NCBI GenBank assembly: GCA_964344935.1
Contig: CAYFPL010000001.1
Location: 620,001 to 684,000 of the forward strand
From: GCA-2731375 sp964344935
GTDB lineage: Bacteria > Pseudomonadota > Alphaproteobacteria > GCA-2731375
DNA length: 64,000 nt
Direction: 5' to 3'
The position numbers and the translations under genes are program-made. Below the pieces are notes generated by a model that ran no database searches, had not been told where the DNA came from, and worked only from the letters and a program-made list of their open reading frames with translations. Below are positions 1 through 8,345 of the stretch, in pieces (within the stretch, counting starts at the first letter, position 1; each line of letters opens with the position of its first letter).

Positions 1-135
1 CGGGACACTTTTGTCATTCCCAGTTGGTGCCGCCACCACCACGAAGCCGATGGGGATGCTGTGCTGTTCAGTTTCTCGGACCGGCCGATCCAGGAGAAAG
101 TGGGCATCTGGCGTCAGGATCGCGGTAACCACTGA
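1..135 (+). CDS. Gentisate 1,2-dioxygenase-like cupin, C-terminal fragment (5' end outside window)
   Basis: Frame 1 is open from the first base and stops at 133-135, giving the last 44 residues of a protein that begins outside the window. The fragment contains IPSWCRHHHEADGDAVLFSF followed by SDRPIQEKVG, the kind of ending seen in the C-terminal cupin of gentisate 1,2-dioxygenase-type enzymes (a WxxH-like stretch, then LFSFSDxP). Such enzymes open the gentisate ring to maleylpyruvate with Fe(II). The fumarylacetoacetate-hydrolase-family gene at 756 would suit the last step of the same route (fumarylpyruvate cleavage), which supports the reading. Only 44 residues are visible, so another bicupin dioxygenase is possible. 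Confidence 0.55.
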   Translation, partial: RDTFVIPSWCRHHHEADGDAVLFSFSDRPIQEKVGIWRQDRGNH

Positions 136-137
136 AT

Positions 138-737
138 ATGGCGGCAAGCGAATACGATTTTCTCGACGAGGCGGAGCTAAGCGACTTTCCAGGCCTCTTG
201 GCGGTCTCGCAATTCGTCCGCATGTTGGGCGGGGTGCCCTGGTTTAGCGCCCTGGGCGCGGAACTGGATGGCCGGGAGCAGCTTCTTTCCGAGGATTACC
301 TCCTTGCCCTGGGCTTTCCCGATGCCCGCATCGCCCCTGTTTCGGACTGGGAGGAGGCGGCCGATGCCGCAGCCAACCCTGACTGGAATACTGATTGGTG
401 GGAGGCAGAGGAACAGGTTCGCGTCGCGCTGGTCAGCGAGGCCTGTATGCGGGCGGACGAGGAAACGGTTATGATCGCCCTCACACATCTGCAGAACCAG
501 GCCATCGCGGCCGTGGCGGAACCGGCGGAATTGGCGGCATCCGCCGCCGGCGTGGATGATGAAGAGCTGATCCGGGCCCTGGCCGGCGCCGCGGCCCAGT
601 CCATCTACCAGGCCGGGCTGCTGTTGGCGGCCGAGAACGAGGACGACGAGCACCACGTCTTTGCCCTCAAGTACAAGCTCTTTGAAGCCGGACGCTGGCC
701 TATCGGTGTGGTCGGCAACAGCTTCCATATTTTCTAG
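138..737 (+). CDS. Hypothetical protein in the putative gentisate operon
   Basis: A 199-residue protein starting 2 bases after the stop of the dioxygenase-like fragment and ending 18 bases before the FAH-family gene, so it is probably co-transcribed with both. I do not recognise a family. It is acidic (many Asp/Glu, for example NEDDEHH near residue 166), rich in Ala/Leu helices, has no signal peptide or membrane segment, and ends in a more conserved-looking stretch, FKxxEAGRWPIGV-like. Its position between two ring-cleavage enzymes suggests a role tied to that pathway, such as an accessory or assembly protein, but nothing in the sequence proves this. The coding call rests on the tight spacing and uninterrupted length. 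Confidence 0.7.
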   Translation: MAASEYDFLDEAELSDFPGLLAVSQFVRMLGGVPWFSALGAELDGREQLLSEDYLLALGFPDARIAPVSDWEEAADAAANPDWNTDWWEAEEQVRVALVSEACMRADEETVMIALTHLQNQAIAAVAEPAELAASAAGVDDEELIRALAGAAAQSIYQAGLLLAAENEDDEHHVFALKYKLFEAGRWPIGVVGNSFHIF

Positions 738-755
738 ACCCAACAGGAGTTCCAC

Positions 756-1448
756 ATGGCCTATGCCATCACCCCGCCGCCGCAAGCCATCGTTTCCGTT
801 CATGGCGGCGATCCGTTCCCGGCGCGCCGTATCTACTGCGTTGGCCGCAATTATGCGGCCCATGCCCGCGAGATGGGACACGACCCGGACAGGGAACCGC
901 CGTTCTTTTTCATGAAACCGGCGGACGCGCTGACCGACGACGGCAGTGCGATTCCCTACCCGCCGGCCACTCAGGATCTGCATCACGAGATCGAACTTGT
1001 CGTGGCACTGGCGAAGGGCGGTTCGGATATCTCGGAAGATCAGGCCCTCGAGCATGTCTTCGGCTATACGGTCGGGCTGGACATGACCCGGCGGGATTTG
1101 CAGGGCCAAGCCAAGGAGAAGGGCCGGCCCTGGGACACGGGCAAGGGTTTCGACCATTCCGCCCCCATCGGCGCCCTGCGCACCGTGGCGGAGGTGGGCC
1201 ATCCCACCGATGCCCGCATCCATCTCAGCGTCAACGGCGAGATTCGCCAGGACGGCAACATCAATCAGATGATCTGGAACGTGCCGGAAACCATTGCTTA
1301 TCTATCCGGCCTGTTCAAGTTGCAGCCCGGCGATCTGATCTTTACCGGTACACCGGAAGGCGTGGCCGCTGTTGGCCCGGGCGACCGGCTCGATGGCGCC
1401 GTCGAAGGCATTGCCACGCTCAGCATTACTTACCTTGCGGACCGATAG
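756..1448 (+). CDS. Fumarylacetoacetate hydrolase family protein (probable fumarylpyruvate hydrolase)
   Basis: A 230-residue single-domain FAH-family enzyme. The metal-binding acids are visible as E78 and E80 in HHEIELVVAL and D109 in VGLDMTRRD; the C-terminal GTPEGVAAVGPGD loop is also a family hallmark. FAH enzymes hydrolyse C-C bonds in beta-diketones or act on related 2-oxo acids using Mg/Mn. The short form next to a gentisate-dioxygenase-like gene suggests cleavage of fumarylpyruvate to fumarate and pyruvate; other substrates such as acylpyruvates or oxaloacetate cannot be excluded. The start is well placed behind an AGGAG ribosome site at about 744-748. The xthA gene follows after 9 bases. 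Confidence 0.88.
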   Translation: MAYAITPPPQAIVSVHGGDPFPARRIYCVGRNYAAHAREMGHDPDREPPFFFMKPADALTDDGSAIPYPPATQDLHHEIELVVALAKGGSDISEDQALEHVFGYTVGLDMTRRDLQGQAKEKGRPWDTGKGFDHSAPIGALRTVAEVGHPTDARIHLSVNGEIRQDGNINQMIWNVPETIAYLSGLFKLQPGDLIFTGTPEGVAAVGPGDRLDGAVEGIATLSITYLADR

Positions 1449-1457
1449 GCCAGCACC

Positions 1458-2261
1458 GTGAAAATTTCCATTGCGACATGGAACGTCAACTCGGTCCGGG
1501 CCCATCTCTCCACAATCGAGCAGTTTCTGGCCGACCGGCAGCCCGACATCTTGTGCCTGCAGGAAATCAAGGTCGCCAACGAAATCTTTCCCCTGGAACT
1601 GTTCGAGGCCCATGGCTACGTCCATCAGGCCCTGCACGGCCAGAAGGCCTATCACGGCGTGGCAATATTCGCCAAATCGGAGATCCCCCTCGAAAAGGTC
1701 ACCCGCAAGGATTGGTGCGGTATCGAACAGGCCCGTCACGTCTATTGCACCCTGCCCGGCGGCGTGGAATTGCACAATTTTTATGTCCCAGCGGGCGGGG
1801 ACAAGCCGGACCCCGAAAAAAATGAGAAGTTCCGGCACAAATTGGAATTCATGACCGAGGTCACATCCTGGTTCAAACGGCGCAAACGCAAGACGAACCG
1901 TTTTATCCTTGTGGGGGATCTCAACGTCGCCCCCCTCGAAACCGACGTCTGGAGCCACAGGCAGCTATTGCGCGTGGTCAGCCATACCCCGATCGAGGTG
2001 GAACATATGGATGCCTGGTATGCCTCCCACGATTGGACGGATGCGGTGCGCCATTTCGTTCCCGAGACCGAGAAGATTTATACGTGGTGGAGTTATCGCT
2101 CACCGGATTGGCAAAAAGCCGACAAAGGCCGCCGGCTGGACCATATCTGGGTCACCCCCGCCCTGGTTGAGAACCTGCAAGGTTGCGAGATATTCAAGAC
2201 AGCGCGTGGTTACCAGCCGGCGTCGGATCATGCCCCCGTTATCGTAGAGTTAGATATCTAA
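1458..2261 (+). CDS. xth: Exodeoxyribonuclease III
   Basis: A 267-residue endonuclease/exonuclease/phosphatase-fold enzyme of the usual ExoIII length. Catalytic signatures are all present: N11 in WNVNS, E36 in CLQEIK, D154 and N156 in GDLNVAP, and D257/H258 in the C-terminal SDHAPV. It incises DNA 5' of abasic sites and acts as a 3'-5' exonuclease in base-excision repair in the cytoplasm. It begins 9 bases after the FAH-family gene, so it may share that transcript although the functions are unrelated. The start ATG begins directly with the conserved KISIATWNVNS strand, leaving no doubt about the N-terminus. Confidence 0.95.
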   Translation: MKISIATWNVNSVRAHLSTIEQFLADRQPDILCLQEIKVANEIFPLELFEAHGYVHQALHGQKAYHGVAIFAKSEIPLEKVTRKDWCGIEQARHVYCTLPGGVELHNFYVPAGGDKPDPEKNEKFRHKLEFMTEVTSWFKRRKRKTNRFILVGDLNVAPLETDVWSHRQLLRVVSHTPIEVEHMDAWYASHDWTDAVRHFVPETEKIYTWWSYRSPDWQKADKGRRLDHIWVTPALVENLQGCEIFKTARGYQPASDHAPVIVELDI

Positions 2262-2269
2262 TAAGGGGC

Positions 2270-2401
2270 CAAGAAGCACCTGGATATCCCGACGATGCAC
2301 TCAACCAACGTGGTTTCCAAGAGGCTGAAATTGCTCTGTTGAAAAAACCGTTCACCATGGGGCGCTTGGGAAGCGCTCTGCGCCAAGCCTTGGGCGACTA
2401 G
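2270..2401 (+). pseudogene. Remnant of a response-regulator receiver domain (C-terminal end only)
   Basis: In the frame ending at the TAG at 2399-2401 the translation contains GYPDDALNQRGF, then LLKKPF and RLGSALRQAL. This is the end of a CheY-like receiver domain: the SGYPDD-type segment, the conserved Lys-Pro (KKPF) and the last helix, as found at the C-terminus of hybrid histidine kinases. Nothing corresponding to the phosphoacceptor Asp or the first strands is present; upstream lies the intact end of xthA. It therefore looks like debris left by deletion of a kinase gene rather than a functional gene. An open reading of 72 codons exists from 2183, but its first part is a shadow of xthA. 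Confidence 0.5.
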
Positions 2402-2413
2402 TCCGCGGGCCGC

Positions 2414-3628
2414 CTAAAGATCCTCACCCCTGATCAGTTTCGGCAGATCGCCCGCCATGGCGGCCGCCTGACGTTCAAAATACCGCTTCGCCGGGCCGAT
2501 CCGGTTCACCAGCCCCAGGCCTAGAACCCGCGCCAGGCGCAATGGCGTCAGGTTGTTGGAGAACAGACGCACCAAGCCGTCCGTCATCATCAGTATTTTC
2601 AAGGCATCGAAGCGGCGCCATTGCTGGTAGCGGCGGAGACCTTCGCCGCCGCCGAGATCCAGCCCCAGCCGGGCGGCATCCACCAGCACCTCCGCCAGTG
2701 CTGCAACGTCGCGGAGGCCAAGGTTGAGCCCCTGGCCGGCGACGGGGTGCATGCCATGGGCGGCATCGCCGATCAGAGCCAGGCGATTGTCTATATACCG
2801 TTCGGCGTTCTGTAGGCCCAGGGGATAGCTCCAGCGCGGCGCGTCGCATTCGATGCGGCCCCAATGACCGCCTGCGCGGGTCATGATCTCGTCGTTGAAG
2901 TCGTCTTCATCCAAGGCCAGAAAACCTTCTACGTCCCGGCTCCGCTCGGTCCAGATCAGGGCGGAGCGGTTTCCTTGCATTGGCAGCAAGGCGAACGGCC
3001 CGGCAGGCAAGAACAATTCGGAGGCGATGCCGCCATGGCCACCCTCGTGACGCACCGTTGTAACGATGGCGGTCTGGTCGTATTGCCAGGATAAAGAACG
3101 GATCCCAGCCGCCTCGCGCAGCGGCGAGCGGCGTCCTTCGGCGCCAACGACCAAGGGTGCAACGATTGACCTGCCGTCCGCGAGTTCGGCCCGGATATGG
3201 TTTCGCTCCCGCTCCACCCCCGTGACCTCCACCGGCGCAATCAATTGTGCCTCTTTCGCCTGGCCTAGTGCTTCGAACAGGGCGAGGCGGAGATGACGAT
3301 TCTCCACGGTGAAACCGAACGGCCGGTCCCCGATCTCCCGGTGATCGAAGTGCAAGAACAGAGGTGCACCGTTGTCGGCAACCCTGATTTCTACAATTGG
3401 TTCAACATGTTCGACCATATGGTCCCAGACGCCGATGCGATCGAACATGGCTGCGGAACCATAGGAAATGGTCGAAACCCTGCCGTCATAGGACATGGCG
3501 CTAAGGTTTTCCGCGGGCTGCCGTTCCACGACAATGGAACGCAGTCCACCGCTTGCCAGTGCCAATGCCTGGGATAGGCCAATAATGCCGCCGCCCACGA
3601 TTAGAACATCGGTGTAAATGTCTTTCAT
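2414..3628 (-). CDS. UbiH/UbiF/COQ6-family FAD-dependent monooxygenase
   Basis: A 404-residue flavoprotein hydroxylase. The N-terminal Rossmann signature VGGGIIG lies near residues 11-17, and the second FAD-binding motif GDAAHGMHPVAGQGLNLGLR is near residue 287, both typical of ubiquinone-ring hydroxylases. The family inserts oxygen into the aromatic ring of ubiquinone precursors at the membrane using FAD and NADPH; which carbon is hydroxylated cannot be told from the sequence. The frame is open to 3904, but homology starts at the ATG at 3626-3628 (MKDIYTDVLIVGGG), only 63 bases from the divergent amidase start, so the longer version would overlap that gene's promoter and coding start. Confidence 0.9.
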   Translation of the reverse strand: MKDIYTDVLIVGGGIIGLSQALALASGGLRSIVVERQPAENLSAMSYDGRVSTISYGSAAMFDRIGVWDHMVEHVEPIVEIRVADNGAPLFLHFDHREIGDRPFGFTVENRHLRLALFEALGQAKEAQLIAPVEVTGVERERNHIRAELADGRSIVAPLVVGAEGRRSPLREAAGIRSLSWQYDQTAIVTTVRHEGGHGGIASELFLPAGPFALLPMQGNRSALIWTERSRDVEGFLALDEDDFNDEIMTRAGGHWGRIECDAPRWSYPLGLQNAERYIDNRLALIGDAAHGMHPVAGQGLNLGLRDVAALAEVLVDAARLGLDLGGGEGLRRYQQWRRFDALKILMMTDGLVRLFSNNLTPLRLARVLGLGLVNRIGPAKRYFERQAAAMAGDLPKLIRGEDL

Positions 3629-3691
3629 GGGCGCAATTTCGCCCCGGGACAAGACGTTGTCCAGCGGCCTTTCGCGCGATAACCTGAGAAT

Positions 3692-5056
3692 ATGAAAGAG
3701 ACGGCATGGCATAAGATGACGGCACTGGCACTTGGCGCCGCCATCGAAGAGAAATCTATCGATCCGGTGGACCTGACAGAGCATTTCCTGCAACGCATCG
3801 CCGATGAGGATCCAGATCACCGGGTCTATATCCGCGCTACTGCCGACCGCGCCCGGGCCGAAGCTGTGGCGGCAGCGGCCCGCGCCAAGGCCGGTTTGCG
3901 GCAAAGCCCCTTGGACGGCGTGCCCATGTCCTGGAAAGATCTGACAGACACCGCGGGCACCGAAACCACGTTCGGCACGGCCCTGTTGCGCGACCGCGTG
4001 CCAGAACGCGATGCCCTGCTGCTGCGCCGGGCAACGCTGGCTGGCATGATCTGCCTGGGCAAGACCACGTTGTCGGAATTCGCCTATTCGGGCCTGGGCA
4101 TCAACCCCATATTCGGTACGCCGGCGAATGGCGCCGATCGCGAGGTGGAACGGGTCCCGGGTGGATCCTCATCGGGCGCGGCTGTTTCAGTGACGGATGG
4201 ACTGGCGCCGGCCGGTATTGGCAGCGATACCGGCGGATCGGTGCGCATTCCGGCTGCTTTGAACGGCATCGTCGGGTTGAAGACGACCATCGGTCTATTG
4301 CCCCTGGACGGCATCCTGGCACTGTCGCCGACCTTCGATACCATCGGTCCGTTGACCCATGATGTGGCGGACGCCAATGCCATATTTGCGGTGCTTAACG
4401 GCACTCGTCCCTTCGATCTGCAAGGCGCTGGCTTGCATGGCGTACGGTTGTTGAAACCAACGGACATCATGTTCGATGAGCTGGACGAAACGGTGGCCGC
4501 AGCCATGGCTCGGGCATTGGACCGGCTGAGCAACGCGGGTGCTGAGATTGTCGAGGCGCCGGTCCCGGAATTCTCCGAGGCGTTCGAACACGTGGCCAAG
4601 CACGGCAATATCATCTCTGCCGAAGCTTATGCGTTGTGGCATGACCAGGTGGAAAGCCGTGGGGAGGAGATGTATTGGGGTGTCCGCTCCCGCTTCGAAC
4701 TGGCCAAGAAACTGACGGCAATCGACGCTGAATCAGCACATTTGGGCCTCAAGGCCATCGCGGCGCGCTTCCAACGACGCATAGCCGGCTTCGCCGCCGT
4801 TCTTCACCCCACATGCCCGCGCATCGCACCGCCCATTGCCGACTTGCAGGATGACCCCGCCGCCTATGACGAGGCCAACCTGGCAATGACCCGCAACACA
4901 CGGTTGGGCAACATCATGGAAACCTGCGGCGTAACCATTCCCTGCCACGGGCCGGACGAATTGCCTGTGGGTCTATCCTTCATGGCCGCCGGTCATAGCG
5001 AAGGCAATGTCCTACGCCTTGGCAGGGCTGCCGAAATCGCCTTAGGACGGAGTTGA
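3692..5056 (+). CDS. Amidase signature family protein
   Basis: A 454-residue amidase-signature enzyme with the Ser-cisSer-Lys triad: K82 in MSWKDLTD, the cis-Ser within the PGGSSSGAA glycine-serine loop at about 157-163, and the nucleophile S183 in GSDTGGSVRIPA. The family hydrolyses carboxylic amides or transfers ammonia (GatA-type). It is unlikely to be GatA because gatB and gatC are absent and the neighbours are catabolic. The substrate is unknown. The gene is divergent from the UbiH-family gene and is followed after one base by an SDR gene, with which it probably forms an operon. Confidence 0.9.
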   Translation: MKETAWHKMTALALGAAIEEKSIDPVDLTEHFLQRIADEDPDHRVYIRATADRARAEAVAAAARAKAGLRQSPLDGVPMSWKDLTDTAGTETTFGTALLRDRVPERDALLLRRATLAGMICLGKTTLSEFAYSGLGINPIFGTPANGADREVERVPGGSSSGAAVSVTDGLAPAGIGSDTGGSVRIPAALNGIVGLKTTIGLLPLDGILALSPTFDTIGPLTHDVADANAIFAVLNGTRPFDLQGAGLHGVRLLKPTDIMFDELDETVAAAMARALDRLSNAGAEIVEAPVPEFSEAFEHVAKHGNIISAEAYALWHDQVESRGEEMYWGVRSRFELAKKLTAIDAESAHLGLKAIAARFQRRIAGFAAVLHPTCPRIAPPIADLQDDPAAYDEANLAMTRNTRLGNIMETCGVTIPCHGPDELPVGLSFMAAGHSEGNVLRLGRAAEIALGRS

Positions 5057-5057
5057 T

Positions 5058-5942
5058 ATGACAGTCACCTTGATTACCGGAACAAGCACCGGCATTGGCC
5101 TGGCAACGGCAATACATCTTGCCAATGCCGGACATAAGGTACATGCCGGTGTGCGCAATCCGGACGGCGCCACGAAGCTGAAGAACGCCATAGAGCAAAG
5201 CGACGGCAAGATTTCCCTGCTGGAGATGGATGTGCAGGATGAAGCCTCGATCACCAATGCTGTGGCGCAGGTCTTGAGCGAGGATGGACAGATCGACGTT
5301 CTGATAAACAATGCAGGCATCGCGCGCGGCACCTCGGTCGAGGAAACGCCCATGTCTACCGTCAGAACCGTGTTCGAAACCAACTTCTTTGGCGCCGTCA
5401 AGCTGACCCAGTTGATCATTCCCGGCATGCGGGAGCGCAAGAGCGGCACCATTATCAATATGTCGTCTATCGCCGGGCGCTATGTCTCACCCATTAACAC
5501 CTTTTATGCTTCCTCGAAATACGCCCTGGAGGCGTTCTCTGAATCCCTCGCCACACAGCTTGCCGCCTTTGACATCCGGGTCGCCATCATCGAACCGGGC
5601 TTTATCGCAACACCGATCTTCGAAAATACGGCGAAGTCCCAGCCAACGCCCGGACCGGATTCGCCCTATTACATGCACACGAAACGGCACATGAATATTC
5701 TGGCCCAGCAAATCGTAAAATTCGCGCCGACGCCGGCCGAGGCCGTGGCGGAAGTGATCGAACATGCCATCACCACCGACGATCCAAAATTGCGCTATCT
5801 GTCGGGCGGCGATGCGCAACTTCTGCTCGCCGCACGCAATAACTTGAGCGACGAAGAGTATGTGCGCATCGTCTCGGTCAAGGATGACGAGGAATATTAC
5901 GCCCAATCCGCCAAATGGCTCGGCCTGGAACTGTTCGGGTAG
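5058..5942 (+). CDS. Short-chain dehydrogenase/reductase
   Basis: A 294-residue classical SDR. The cofactor loop TGTSTGIG is at residues 7-14, NNAG at 84-87, and the catalytic triad is S137 with Y150xxxK154 (YASSK). The C-terminal third, past residue 200, is longer than in minimal 250-residue SDRs and includes an EYYAQSAKW segment. These enzymes interconvert alcohols and ketones with NAD(P)H in the cytoplasm. The start lies one base after the amidase stop, so translation of the two is probably coupled. The natural substrate cannot be predicted. Confidence 0.92.
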   Translation: MTVTLITGTSTGIGLATAIHLANAGHKVHAGVRNPDGATKLKNAIEQSDGKISLLEMDVQDEASITNAVAQVLSEDGQIDVLINNAGIARGTSVEETPMSTVRTVFETNFFGAVKLTQLIIPGMRERKSGTIINMSSIAGRYVSPINTFYASSKYALEAFSESLATQLAAFDIRVAIIEPGFIATPIFENTAKSQPTPGPDSPYYMHTKRHMNILAQQIVKFAPTPAEAVAEVIEHAITTDDPKLRYLSGGDAQLLLAARNNLSDEEYVRIVSVKDDEEYYAQSAKWLGLELFG

Positions 5943-6009
5943 GCGCGGCCCCGGCCCAGTTCCCGCCGTTTGATCGTCCTAGATCGCCGACGATCGCAGT
6001 TGACCGACG

Positions 6010-7149
6010 TCAAGCCGGTGCGAAGATGTCGTCAGCCTGCTGGCCTTCCAGCTCCGGCAGTTCGATTGGACCCTTGAAGGCCGCATCGCGCTGCAACGTA
6101 GGCATAACTTCCGTGGCAAACATGCGCATGTTCAATTCCCCCTCTTCATGGGGCATGCCGCCATAGGAAAAATCACACACGATATGGTCGGTCCCGGTCA
6201 GGCGCCGCAATTCGGCAATCTGCTGAATGCAGTCGTCCGGCGTACCAACGATCTGAATGCCGACATAGAACTCGGTCATTTTCTGACGGGCCACCGGATC
6301 CTTCATTTTCGAGTAGGTCTTGGCCATTTTGCCGTAGGATTCATACCCCTTCACGTTGGCCAGGTGGCCATCCGAGAAGTGGTAGTGGTTGTCGATAGAA
6401 TCCCACTTGGCGCCCAGATATTGCAAACCGCGCTCAACGGCCTCGTCCCGGTTTTCGGCGACAGAGACGTTCGTCAGGATCAGGGGCGGTTTCGGATTGT
6501 GCCCCACAGATTTGGCGATTTCGCGAAAGCTGTCGATATCCTTGGCCGCCTTGACCCATTCGTTCTGCATGATGACCATCATGCCGAAGCCGAGCTTAGC
6601 CATGATTTCGGCGGATTCCGGACTGACAGAGGAGGCATAAAAGCGCCGTTCCGGGTTGGACATGGGACGGGGCCGGATGGACATGCGCGGAATTTGATAG
6701 AATTCACCATCCCATTCGAAGACCTCCTCGCGCAGCGCCTTGGTTACCAGTTGCGCGGCCTCGGCAAATCGGGGTCGGGCCTCTTCCATGGGCACACGGA
6801 AGCCTTCGTATTCCACGGAAGCCGCCCCGCGTCCGAAGCCGAATAGGCAGCGCCCGCCACAGAGCAGGTCCAGATAGGCGATCTGCTCCGCCACCCGGAT
6901 TGGGTCCTGCCAGGGCAGCACGATGACGCAGGTGCCCAAGGTGATACGCTTGGTCCTGCCCGCGAAATAGGACAGCATCTGCAACGGCGACGGCGACATG
7001 GAATAGCCGGTAAAATGATGTTCCAGACCAAACAGGCTGTCGAAACCCAAAGGCTCCGCCAGATCGCCCAATGCCAGATGCTCCGCCAATACCGCCGCAT
7101 CGGAGCGGTCAGGTTCGGCCAGAACGCTTACATCCGTACCGATTTTCAT
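6010..7149 (-). CDS. LLM class flavin-dependent oxidoreductase (luciferase-like)
   Basis: A 379-residue bacterial-luciferase-like monooxygenase. It starts MKIGTDVSVL, with the LGFDSLFGLEHHF segment near residues 35-48, typical of the second strand and helix of the TIM barrel in this family, and the RITLGTCVIVLPWQDPIRVAEQ stretch near 77-98. Such enzymes use FMNH2 or F420 and oxygen to oxidise a wide range of substrates. The frame is open to 7512, but the ATG at 7147-7149 is the natural start. The VOC-family gene upstream ends 26 bases before this start and is probably in the same operon. Confidence 0.9.
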   Translation of the reverse strand: MKIGTDVSVLAEPDRSDAAVLAEHLALGDLAEPLGFDSLFGLEHHFTGYSMSPSPLQMLSYFAGRTKRITLGTCVIVLPWQDPIRVAEQIAYLDLLCGGRCLFGFGRGAASVEYEGFRVPMEEARPRFAEAAQLVTKALREEVFEWDGEFYQIPRMSIRPRPMSNPERRFYASSVSPESAEIMAKLGFGMMVIMQNEWVKAAKDIDSFREIAKSVGHNPKPPLILTNVSVAENRDEAVERGLQYLGAKWDSIDNHYHFSDGHLANVKGYESYGKMAKTYSKMKDPVARQKMTEFYVGIQIVGTPDDCIQQIAELRRLTGTDHIVCDFSYGGMPHEEGELNMRMFATEVMPTLQRDAAFKGPIELPELEGQQADDIFAPA

Positions 7150-7175
7150 TTTTTTGTTTCCTCCTGAATGAAACT

Positions 7176-7586
7176 CTATTTGGCGGACGGTCCTTTGATC
7201 TCGACGGTGTTGCCGTCCGGATCCTGGACATAGAGCGACGGACCATCGCCCTCGGCGCCATATCGCTGCGAAATCTCGCTGGGTTGCAGACCTTGGCCGC
7301 GCAGGTATTCCACAAGGGCCGGACCGTCGAACGGTTCGATCCTGAGGCAGAAGTGATCCATGTTGCGGCCCTCTGGCCCGGCGGCAGGTCCGCCCTTTTC
7401 TCCCAAAGGTCCGGCCAAAGTAACCAGATCGATCTGCGCGGCGCCGGCGCGCAAATGATAGAGGCCCAGATCGTCCCGGCGCCGATCCATATGGCATCCT
7501 AGGACATCGCAATAGAATGCGATCGCCCGATCCAAGTCGCTCACCCGGAGCACCACATGATCCAAACCCAGGGGCGTAATCTCCAT
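7176..7586 (-). CDS. VOC family protein (glyoxalase/dioxygenase fold)
   Basis: A 136-residue vicinal-oxygen-chelate protein with two beta-alpha-beta-beta-beta modules. Likely metal ligands are the His in GLDHVVLRV near residue 9, the His of NMDHFCLRI near 72 and the Glu in DPDGNTVEIKG close to the C-terminus. Members include glyoxalase I, extradiol dioxygenases and fosfomycin-resistance enzymes; the activity here is unknown. The ATG at 7584-7586 is preceded by an excellent GGAGGT site, so it is preferred over the upstream ATG at 7608-7610. It is followed by the LLM oxidoreductase in the same direction. Confidence 0.88.
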   Translation of the reverse strand: MEITPLGLDHVVLRVSDLDRAIAFYCDVLGCHMDRRRDDLGLYHLRAGAAQIDLVTLAGPLGEKGGPAAGPEGRNMDHFCLRIEPFDGPALVEYLRGQGLQPSEISQRYGAEGDGPSLYVQDPDGNTVEIKGPSAK

Positions 7587-7669
7587 AACCACCTCCGTTA
7601 TGGCGAACAATTTCTTAATACCTGAATGTTACAAGGAAAATTGGGTAAGTACACGAGGGGAAGCGCCCA

Positions 7670-8263
7670 ATGCAGTTGCTGGACGACATCTGCAGCCGTG
7701 AATGCCGTGAATTCGCTTGCGCCTGGGACAACTGGCGCGGCGCCGAGCTCGTCCCCAGGCGGTCTTCGGTACGCATAGAAGACATCTCGAACTTGCTGCA
7801 CCTGATATCGGTCGTCGAAGTCCGCTCCCCCGACGAAGCCATTTTTCGCCTTGCCGGAACGGCCCTTTGCCAGGCGATGGGGGTCGAGTTGTCGGGTCTG
7901 AACTATTTCGACTTCACCACCCCGGAACAAAGGGGCCCACGAGCCAAACGAACCTGTGCCCTGGTCGAACATCCGGCGGGATCGCATTTTCAGTTTCCGG
8001 TCGCCTACAAGACGGGACGCATGGTTCCCTCGGAAGTGCTGTCATTTCCCGTCTGGCCTGATGACCCAAATGCGCCGCCTCAGCTATTCGGCATCTCTGT
8101 CGCGCTTGAGAACACGCACCTGGAAGGTGAGGTCGATCAACCGGACAGGATCGCCATGCCGGAAGGCTTTCAGTTCGTGGATATCGGTGCCGGTGTGCCC
8201 GATAACAGCCTCGGCCTAGCGGATCGGCCTCCGGCGATGATGCAACTGCGAAAAGTCGGCTAA
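7670..8263 (+). CDS. PAS domain protein of the PAS_5 type
   Basis: A 197-residue soluble protein. Residues 1-150 look like the PAS_5 family common in alphaproteobacteria: an initial helix with W...G...VPRRSSVR, the strand LLHLISVVEV, FRLAGTALCQAMGVELSGLNYFDF in the middle, and a VPSEVLSFPVWPD strand. No output domain is attached, so it is either a stand-alone sensor or acts through a partner. The start has a good GAGGGGAAG ribosome site at about 7656-7664. The gene is divergent from the VOC-family gene. A second protein of similar plan is encoded at 46893-47369. Confidence 0.75.
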   Translation: MQLLDDICSRECREFACAWDNWRGAELVPRRSSVRIEDISNLLHLISVVEVRSPDEAIFRLAGTALCQAMGVELSGLNYFDFTTPEQRGPRAKRTCALVEHPAGSHFQFPVAYKTGRMVPSEVLSFPVWPDDPNAPPQLFGISVALENTHLEGEVDQPDRIAMPEGFQFVDIGAGVPDNSLGLADRPPAMMQLRKVG

Positions 8264-8345
8264 AGACAAAGGCCCGCGGCGATAATTGCACGGTCCCGCC
8301 ATGCTGCTGCACGAACAGCCCCGTTGAATGAGTTTACGAGCAGAA

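Noticed and set aside
177..1223. Long minus-strand ORF of 348 codons across the first two genes
   Set aside because: It is antisense to two well-supported genes with recognisable products, has an Arg/Gly-biased composition typical of shadows, and no family motif.
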